A DNA stretch of 64,000 bases from Odobenus rosmarus divergens (taxonomy: Eukaryota > Chordata > Mammalia > Carnivora > Odobenidae): contig NW_004450480.1 of NCBI RefSeq assembly GCF_000321225.1, positions 1,396,261-1,460,260 on the forward strand, given 5' to 3'. Positions 56,176 to 64,000 of this stretch are shown piece after piece. How positions within the stretch are numbered: position 1 is the first letter of the stretch; each line of letters begins with the position of its first letter. The notes under the pieces were generated by a model. The model was not told the origin of the DNA, did not search any database, and saw only the letters and a list, made by a program, of their open reading frames with translations. A program made the translations under genes and the position numbers.

Positions 56176-58239
56176 AGCACGGTGACCTAAAATACAAGGA
56201 AATACATTCATTTGAATATATGGACTATTTCCAGTTATGGTTAGCATTTTTTTTTTTCTGTGCAATCTTTAACAGATTTCTTTTTTCCTCATGGCCATGC
56301 TACTGGGATTATGTTAACAAATAAACGAACACCCCCACCACCACCACGCAGTTACATACAGTATATTTGCTTAGAAAAAGGTTATTAAATACTGTGCAGT
56401 CCAATAGTTAGGAATGGGCCCAAATAGCACATAGAACACATCATTTTATAACCACTATGTAACAAATATGGAGTCAAGAACAGCAGAAATATTACCTTAA
56501 AGCTGCGAATGATATTCAGGAAAATATTGAGTGAGTCTGTAGAGAAACATGATATAAAGAAATCCATTTGCCTGGAAGGACCTTGTTTAAGCTAATTTCA
56601 GAAATATTTAAAGGATTCAATTTTATATGTAATAGTAAAATGAAAGTTACATTGAGAAAAAAACATTTAAATGCATTAAAAGATTCCTGTCAGTGAGAAA
56701 AAATCTATGTGTTTTTAATCTTTACATAGACATTTTATCTACATGTATCCCTTTCTTCTCTTTATATACATGGATATTTTTGTGATTAGGAAAGCATGCA
56801 CATGCATATACAAATACATATATAACTAATAAAAATGACCTTGTATCTGAATTGTTAAAACACACATTTTTGGTATTTTAAATGTAATATAATTTTAGAT
56901 CCTTTTCATAAATGTCCAGTGGACAAATTTATTATTATTGTTATTTTTAATTTCCTGCATCAGATCTAGGTCTCTGATAAGTACAACAGACAACCCCAGC
57001 ACTGTGGGATGGGCTTGACAGTTCTTCAATAAAGGACTGTGTGGTTTTTTTGTCAGTGTCTTCCTTCCAGTGACAGCCGCTTTGTTCTTTTCTAGTCAGA
57101 TTTTCTAGTTAACACATCAAAAGTGTATCTGTGTACACGAAGTACGAAGAAAACAGTTCAAAGAGGTAAGAGATTCACTTTTAACTCTTGCTACATTTTC
57201 CCCACACTTGTCACAAAAGATGTCTCATATGGAAGCTTCAGAACAAGGTGAGGAGTTCATGATGGAGCCCAGGCCTCTGTGGCATTTCAGAACTCGTGTT
57301 CTAGAAGGCGAGTTGGTCAGGCAATGTACTGAGAGTCTCCAAATCAGTGAGAACAAATCTGGGCTGAAGAGTTTGCATTTTCCAGAGACAACCAAGCCCA
57401 AAAAGCTGGACACAGCTTTTTATATTGAGTTTATTGCAAAAGCCTGATTTCTTCTTCTTGGCCTATATTTGTGACAGTAGCCGTGTGCTTCATAGATACA
57501 ACTCTGGAACCATTGCTCGGGCCCCTGCCAGCCGGGGTTCCTGCACACACACGAGAACAAAAGTTACCTGTGCTTCCATGCTTAAATAAATGTTCTGGGG
57601 GTGGGACTCCAAGATCTTTTTTGACTAGGGTGGCTAAACCTGGAACGGTGTCAGCATAGTCAAACCCCAGGAGAGGAGCCTCTTACACGGCCTCCATCTT
57701 GCGGCTCTCTAGTGATGAGTGTAGGCAGAGGTCAGGTAGAAGGCAGCTTCCTTTCTCCTCCTCCCAGCCATACCTCCCCGAAGCCCTGAGTAGGGAAAAT
57801 GTCTAGAAAGAACTACTCCCTCTCCTCTACCTCCCCACCCCCACCTTCGGTGAATCAGGTTGAAATAGGCCAGCCCCGGGTTGTGCCATATGTATGCTTT
57901 TAGTGTACCAAGTGGAGCAAGAGCAATAAACATTTATTTTAAGGAGTTTTTACATTTGATCTTTTAACAAAGCATCTGTGCAGTCATCGTGAGAAAAAAT
58001 AACTTTGTTCAACGTTCTTAGGCTTACTTTAGTGTTGAGCGTGGTTTTAAAATTTGATGTATGTCAGCTTTTCAAAATTTGATATATTTCAAAGTTGTAA
58101 GGGGCTCTGGAAGGCTTAAGCCAGCCCAGGCAAAAGCCGTGTGCACAGCAAACAAACAAAACAGCCCCGCATTTCCTGAGCTTTCCTGGTACATGGTAGC
58201 ATGGTAGCCAAGCAAGAGGGAGCCAGGGTAGTGACAGGG
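56176..58239. other. Noncoding, unassigned
   Basis: No gene. 56560-56960 is AT-rich. 57470-57680 is more GC-rich, ends with GGTGGGACTCCAAGATC and may be an old repeat. Confidence 0.4.
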
Positions 58240-58440
58240 AGGGGACATGGACTGGAGACAGGCAGCTTGGGGTCAACTGAATCAGCCATGGGGCTTACCC
58301 TCTCTAAGCTTGTTCTCTTATCTGAAGTAGGGATTCTAATGGTCCCACACTCACAGTGTTTTTTTTTTTTTTTATTTCTATTGGAAGGACAATTATGCAC
58401 GTAAAGTACTTGGCACAGTCCAGACACATGACATGGATCC
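58240..58440 (+). mobile_element. MIR SINE, forward, with grown T-run
   Basis: GAGACAGGCAGCTTGGGGTC, GGGGCTTACCCTCTCTAAGC, TTGTTCTCTTATCTGAAGTA, then a T-run at 58360-58373 and GTAAAGTACTTGGCACAGTC. Confidence 0.7.
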
Positions 58441-58760
58441 CATGAAAGACTCAGAGTGACCATGTCATTTACCAGGGTCTCTAAAGACCTGGGATTTAAT
58501 GATTATCTGTTGCGTTCCAAAAGTATATTCTATTACAGTGCCTCTGCGGGCCCTTTACCCTGCATTCACTAAGAAGTAAAAAGTCTTACCTATCAAGGAT
58601 TTTATTTTTCACTTGTACTATATGCAGCCTACAATCAAGAATGTGATGTTCTTCCTAGATCGTACCTCTTTCCTATTAATTTTCAATTATTAAAGAACAT
58701 AAAGGACACAGGTATGCTTAATCAACAAAGATATAATCATATTACAAATACTTAAATAGG

Positions 58761-58953
58761 CACAGTAATAATTTCTTTTTTGAGAGAGAGAGAGCGGGGC
58801 TGGGGGTGGGGGAGGGTGGGGGCAGAGGGAGAGGGAGAGAGAGACTCTTAAGCAGGTTCCACGCTGGGCGATCTTGATCTCACAACCCGAGCCAAAATCA
58901 AGCGTTGGACGCTTAACCAACTGTGCCACCAGGTGCCCTCATAGTAATAATTT
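58761..58953 (-). mobile_element. CAN-SINE, reverse, older subfamily, partial body
   Basis: The element spans 58775-58939, flanked by CACAGTAATAATTT and CATAGTAATAATTT. It lacks the AATAAA-type tail and has GACTCTTAAGCAGGTTCCAC, like the copy at 22280 rather than the dominant type. A G-rich expansion (GGGGTGGGGGAGGGTGGGGG) is present at about 58803-58822. Confidence 0.88.
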
Positions 58954-59349
58954 AAAGTAACATGAAATGTAAGTAGAAAAGGTAACAGGAGAAAGAAATA
59001 CCACACATTTTATTCAAGGTCAAGAACTCTGGCAACAGGGCTATTTACCTAGTTCAGGCATGTATTCTTTAAATTGTTTTCCTTTAAAAATCATGACTTT
59101 AGAATCCATAACTTAAAAAGATTACGTCTCTAGGTCTCAGAATGAACTTATTTTGCCAAATAAATGTTTTTTTAAATGATCTTTTAGTATAACTTTTGCA
59201 TGCACTCCTCAGTCTGTGAATCCTCCACCAAATTTCTCTATGTTTATTAATTCCCAAGGGTTTTATTCCCCAATATTTTGTTTTTTTCCAGTATTTACCT
59301 TACCTCCCTGGGGCATTCGCAATGGTGTTTTGAGCTGTGATGAACGCTC
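58954..59349. other. Noncoding, unassigned
   Basis: No gene or repeat assigned. Confidence 0.5.
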
Positions 59350-59695
59350 TTCCTTTTGGTTCCCAAACTTTTTAGTCTTCAAAATTACCTGAGGTACTTA
59401 AAATAATTCCTGGCACCTACCCCATAACTTCAAGATCAATGGTTAGTGCCTTAGACTCACTCAGAGGGCTTTTTAGTGCATAGATTGCTGGGCTGCACCC
59501 CCAGACTTTCTGATTCAGTGGGTCTGGGATGGGGCCCAAGATCCTGCATTTCTCACGAGTTCTTAGTTGATGCTAATGCTCCTCGACTGCGGACTGTACT
59601 TTGGGAACTGCTATCCTAGATCATGCTTTTCTGGGAAATGTTTGTTTTTAAGGCATCCCCTAGGTGGTTCTGGTATTTAGCCAGGCTTGGAAACC
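59350..59695. mobile_element. hAT-Charlie elements, apparently nested
   Basis: The inner part (about 59450-59615) has AGATTGCTGGGCTGCACCCC, CAGACTTTCTGATTCAGTGG and GTACTTTGGGAACTGC, a Charlie-type nonautonomous element. Outside it lie TTCCCAAACTTTTTAGTCTT...AAAATTACCTGAGGTAC on the left and CTAGGTGGTTCTGGTATTTA, GCCAGGCTTGGAAACCAGCG on the right, which look like the two ends of a second one. Confidence 0.65.
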
Positions 59696-60139
59696 AGCGT
59701 TCTGGTGATAGTTGCAGAGTATATTAACTCTTCCTATGTCACTTGGGTACGGACCTGAACCAGGGGGTTGAAAACCTCCAAGGCACCTACCTCCAAGCTT
59801 GTGGGGAATAATAGATCTGTTCTCAGAGATCTGAATGTGTGCTGGACAGGGGTTGGTGGGAGGAGGAGAGGAACAAAAAGGTTAAAACCAGGAGGTTTTG
59901 GAAGGCCTCTGAATATTCTCTTTCCAAAATAATTTTGAGACACAATCAGAATGAAATGGAATCATCATCTGTGAAGATGAAATGAACGTACAGCCCAGCA
60001 CCTGGCACTCAATGAGAGGACAGGAACTGGAGCCATTTTCAATATTGTTACCTCTGAGCAGGATGGGTGGCTGGGGTGCCCCGTGCCCCAGAGGCTGATT
60101 CACCCACTAACTGAATGCCCTGCTCAAGTCACAAACTCC
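59696..60139. other. Noncoding, unassigned
   Basis: No gene. 59980-60090 has MIR-like wording but is not secure. Confidence 0.45.
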
Positions 60140-60359
60140 TGGCTTTGATTTCTTTTTTTTTTTTTTTAATATTTAATTTATTTATTTGATAGAGAGTGAA
60201 AAAGAAAAACAAGCAGGGGGAGTCGCAGGCAGAGGGAGAGGGAGAAGCAGGCTTCCTACTGAGCAGGGAGCCTGATGCGGGGCTCCATCCCAGGACCCCG
60301 AGATCATGACCTGAGCCGAAGGCAGACGCTCAACCAAAGCCCCTTGGCTTTGGTTTCTT
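60140..60359 (-). mobile_element. CAN-SINE, reverse, head truncated
   Basis: The element spans about 60155-60343, flanked by TGGCTTTGATTTCTT and TGGCTTTGGTTTCTT. The body is full, but the expected ACTGAGCCACCCAGGCGCC head is replaced by AACCAAAGCCCC. This is 5' truncation or a deletion at the integration edge. Confidence 0.92.
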
Positions 60360-60394
60360 GAACTTTCTCTCATCTTTGGGATTCATCATTGTGA

Positions 60395-60600
60395 TTATTT
60401 GATTGCCTGTCTCCCCACACAGTATCTTGTCTTATTCACCGTTATATATCTAGCACAAAACCTAGCTCATAAAGATTTGTTGAATGAATGAATGAATGAA
60501 ATTAATGAATGTATTTCTCTTCAATTCTCCGTCCAAGTTTTTGGCTCAGAGTAGGCATTCTAGAAATATGTGCTGAATGAACTAACGAATAAAACTATAA
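60395..60600 (+). mobile_element. L2 LINE 3' end with TGAA repeats
   Basis: TGTCTCCCCACACAGTATCT, TATATATCTAGCACAAAACC, AGATTTGTTGAATGAATG and then AGAGTAGGCATTCTAGAAAT: the L2 terminus, the last part possibly duplicated. Confidence 0.65.
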
Positions 60601-61500
60601 GTTAGTGGTGTGACTAATCACAGATTTTCACCATTTGGGGAAGCAACATGTATTTTTAAAAAACTCATCCAGTAGGTGTTGGGGAATACCACATACAAAA
60701 AAATGTCCAAATTTAATGTTAGCAGAGAACATTTTTATCTGACATGTAAGCATCCTTCATGATTAGACTGTTAAAACATTGTACCTGCCAAATTTGAAGG
60801 TCCAATTCTGTACGAAATTTGCCTAAAAGCAAGTATAGTAGACATATCATCAAGTGCATTTTACTATAAAAAATGATCTATCAAAAGGAAGTTTCATATA
60901 ATTTTTTGAAGTTAAAAACACTTGAAAAATTTCTCTCTCTTTCTGTTATTTGGACTCACTGCCTTATATGACAAGATCAATTGTGAAAAGCTGAGCAAGG
61001 CTAAAAAAATTACAATTTTAATCAAGTAAAATTAAGTGGAACATTTTGAATTGTCAAAGAAAAGCATATATTATACTTATGTGAATGAGTGCTTTAAATA
61101 ATGATGAAGGCTATTCTATTGAAGAGTATAGGCTTCTATGTCAATGAGAAGGTGGTATCTAATTCAAAACTTCACAAATAAAATATGTTATTTTTATTAC
61201 AAAAGGAAGAATACATGTGTGTAGCCAAAGCTTTATGGTCACTATTATTATTTTTAATTTTCAGGCTCCTCTTGCTATGTTCCTTTTTCTAGGGATGACA
61301 GTAGGACAGCATGCAGAGAGGAATGGTCCATGGTGTTTTTTAGGATTGGCATGGTATCATAAGCCGTGAGAACTTAATGAGCCCCTACTGTAGGATGGCA
61401 GTTAAAAAGGCCATACGTTGCCACTTTCTGCACCTGAACCCAAGGCAGAGCTAAATGGTTTACAGTGGCTCCATTTCCCTTCATCTCACAAAGGAGATAC
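60601..61500. other. Noncoding AT-rich sequence
   Basis: No gene or assigned repeat. Confidence 0.5.
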
Positions 61501-61651
61501 AAGGTTTCACAATTTTTATTTTTTATTTTTAAAAATATTTTATTTATTTATTTGACAGAGAGAGAGAGAGAAAACGAGCAGGGTTTTGACCTGAGTCAAA
61601 GGCAGATGCTTAACCGAATGTGCCACCAGGTGCCCCAAGGTTTTACAATTT
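61501..61651 (-). mobile_element. CAN-SINE, reverse, internally deleted
   Basis: The element spans 61516-61636, flanked by AAGGTTTCACAATTT and AAGGTTTTACAATTT. Tail (TATTTTATTTATTTATTTGA) and head (CTTAACCGAATGTGCCACCA) are both present, but the central GC-rich part is missing, leaving 121 bases. Confidence 0.93.
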
Positions 61652-62989
61652 AAAAAAATATATATTATTAACAAAAAGGATGGAAGTTACTATGATTGAT
61701 CAGCCCTGACAAACTGGGGTGAAACCTATTTGCCATCCCTGAATTAGTCTCTGCCCCACATTTTATCAATGATTGTTCATACTCTGGAGTACAAAGATTA
61801 GTAAGGACTGACCTGGAAGAAGTCCCTGGATCAGGATATTAGAGTTCATATCTTTAATGAATCAAATGGCCTATAGAAGTTTGGAGGCTCAAAGAAAATG
61901 GTTAGATAAACTTATTTGGAGGGGTTTTCCTTCTGCCAGTTCCTGCTTTGTGGGCTTTCTTGTCTTCCTTCTAATACTGACATCTCAAGTGCTTCTGTGT
62001 ACCACCCATCTGGGATGGTCTACCAAGACATGCTTTCATTCTTCTTACCTCTTCTCAAGTCAAGACTACCCTTTCTGCATCTGATTAGCGGACATCTTTA
62101 TGTAAATTACTGATAAGTTCATCTCACCAGTCCCTGAATTGTATTCCAATGAATACTAGTCCAATAGGAACAAAAAAGAGCGTGTCAAGGTTAAATCTGT
62201 ATGGAACATGCCTCACAGACTCTTCTTGGGGTTTCTCAAATATTAGCTCTGAAAAGTCCTGGGGTAAGAAACCAGTTTAAGTTTTAAAACCATTTTCTAT
62301 TTTAAGAAGTAGCTTGGCTATTCAAAAGACGAGGATTGGAATAAGGATATCATATGATTCAGAGACTTTCTGTGTACCTCTCTTTTTATTGTAGAGACTC
62401 TCACTTGCTTTCATATTGCTCTTTAAATTATCCACCTCTTTAAGAATGGGAACCAGTTCTTGGCTATGCTCTGGGGATGACATGAGGTGGAGAGGGCCAG
62501 ATGAAGGAATTCTTTTCAATCAGGAGCAAGATAAGAGGCATTTGGGGCATGAAATTAGCATTATGGTTTATTACTGATGATGTCTATGAATAACCCTCAG
62601 TAGCTCTTAAACATTTTGCCTGGTATATCTGGTAGTTCAGGAAAGTGAAAATTATTAAAAACATAGAGAATTTACAGCAGTCTAAAAAGTGACATTTCAT
62701 GGGGTAGGTAAAGGTAGTAATTTTCAATTCTAAAAACTACCTTATAAGGTTTATGTAAGCATCAAATGCATGTAAATCTTTAACACCAGGCCTGGTACCA
62801 ATAAATATTTTCTGTTAAAAATAACAGAAAAGAATAATTTCTATTCACACTTATTTGAGGCTGAGGTTATACATATCTCAGTTAATATTTTAATAAAAGT
62901 AGCCTTTTTTTGGGATTACATGCTTCCCCGATGGTCAGACTAGCATGCTTCTCAAAATATGACTGAATAGTAAAAAAAATAGCAATATT
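61652..62989. other. Noncoding; small MIR-like piece
   Basis: No gene. 62740-62820 reads like a forward MIR 3' end (TATGTAAGCATCAAATGCAT, CCAGGCCTGGTACCAATAAA). Confidence 0.45.
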
Positions 62990-63150
62990 GAGTATTTACC
63001 TCATTTCAGATTTTGTTTCAAGTGTTTCTATATATACCTTTCCATTCTTATAATGACCTTAAGAGGTAAACACTGTTATACTCATTTCACAGATGAAAAC
63101 ACTGATGTTTAAGCAAAAGTATGTAACAAAGATGACACAGATATCAGCTG
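62990..63150 (-). mobile_element. MIR SINE fragment, reverse
   Basis: ATTCTTATAATGACCTTAAG, AGGTAAACACTGTTATACTC and ATTTCACAGATGAAAACACT. A further MIR-like tract (63230-63360) may continue it. Confidence 0.65.
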
Positions 63151-63434
63151 GTGGAAAATATTTGTGCATCTTTTAAAATAGATGAGTTGTAGAATACTTG
63201 ACATGGAAAGAATTTAGAGATCATCTGAGAAATCTCTTTCATAAATAATAATAATTTCTTTTATAAATAACAATACTGAGGCATACAAAGGAATAGAATC
63301 TTGTTCTGGATGACCCAGACAGAGGTCAGACTGAGGTCTTTTATCCAGCCAGTGATTCAGTGATTTGGGTACTGCTTATAAACTATATACTCTATAGATG
63401 TAAAATTATCCCTAATCAAACAGATCTCCAAGCT

Positions 63435-63975
63435 TGCTGCAGCAGATTGTAGTTTCCATCATGGCCATATCTATATATTCTATCATACATACTATTTTTA
63501 CAATATGATGCACACACTGTTCCATCAATAGGTGAAGTCTTTTTCTCTCACCTTGAAACTGGGTGGACTTTTGTAATTCAACCAATAAAATATGGCAGAG
63601 ATGACATTGAGTGATTTCCAAGGCTAATTCATAAAAGGTGATGTGGCTTCTGCTAAACCTTACTCTGTCTCAAGACTCTTGCTTTGGAACACAAGAGACA
63701 TGTTTTGAGGATGGCCAAGGTGCATATAAGAGCCATGTGTTGGTGTCCCAGCTAACAGCCCAAGATGAACTCTCACTCAAGGGGTAAGACCTGTGAGCCT
63801 TCAGATGACTTGCTTTCTAGCCTTTGAGTCTTCTTTTTGATGTCCAGGAAACCATGGAGCAGAGACAAGCCATCTCTGCTGTGCCCTGTCATAATTCTGT
63901 GAGCACAATAGCTGATTGTGTTTTGCCAGTACGTTTGGGGGTAATTTGGTATGTAACCATCATAACAGGAATACA
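63435..63975 (+). mobile_element. MLT1-like MaLR solo LTR, forward
   Basis: Bounded by TGCTGCAGCAGATTG and AACAGGAATACA. Contains CTTGAAACTGGGTGGACTTT, AACCAATAAAATATGGCAGA, GATGACATTGAGTGATTTCC, GAGCCTTCAGATGACTTGC and TGGGGGTAATTTGGTATGTA in MLT1 order. Diverged, no internal region. Confidence 0.65.
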
Positions 63976-63976
63976 T

Positions 63977-64000
63977 TATTTTTTAAATTTTTTTATTGTT
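63977..64000 (-). mobile_element. Possible start of an antisense L1 tail, cut by the window edge
   Basis: The window ends TTTTTTAAATTTTTTTATTG-TT, which resembles the reverse of the carnivore L1 terminus seen at 52341-52368. Too short to confirm. Confidence 0.35.

Overview
This is mammalian nuclear DNA from a carnivoran. Fifteen short retroposons are CAN-SINEs, the tRNA-Lys-derived SINEs restricted to Carnivora. Their body matches neither the dog nor the cat subfamily as I remember them, which points to an arctoid caniform (bear, seal, mustelid or relative). An L1 3' end of the carnivore type at 52019-52368 agrees with this.

The window reads as a gene desert or the inside of very large introns. 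I find no complete gene, no RNA gene, no CRISPR array and nothing bacterial. The only protein-like signal I trust is a 73-base candidate exon at 3726-3798 (+). It encodes a short-chain dehydrogenase/reductase core segment with good splice sites and in-frame stops just outside both edges. It lies between two CpG-rich patches. Two very short splice-site-bounded segments (9358-9383 and 20307-20339) are much weaker.

Layout: 0-5 kb holds two MER5A DNA transposon copies, the candidate exon and CpG-rich DNA. 7.7-14.4 kb is a cluster of L2, MIR and CAN-SINE copies. 15.2-16.1 kb is repeat-free AT-rich DNA that looks like a conserved noncoding element. 17-29 kb is mostly old LINE/MIR/hAT debris with further CAN-SINEs. 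29.4-30.7 kb is another repeat-free block. 32-38 kb holds MIR, L2, a reverse MLT1-like LTR and an old L1 carrying two nested CAN-SINEs. 38.5-47 kb is mainly old repeats. 47.1-48.6 kb contains a near-perfect 76-base inverted repeat with arms 1.36 kb apart. 49.7-54 kb has an AAAT microsatellite, a MaLR LTR, a 5'-truncated L1 and a CAN-SINE. 54.1-55.1 kb is repeat-poor and possibly conserved. 58-64 kb holds MIR, hAT, CAN-SINE, L2 and MLT1 copies, and the window ends at what looks like the tail of an antisense L1.

No genes here act together. The main biological interest is the isolated dehydrogenase exon, the long inverted repeat and the regulatory-looking blocks. Family names were assigned by eye from remembered consensus sequences, and boundaries of ancient elements are approximate. 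Target-site duplications were read directly and make the young insertions more secure.
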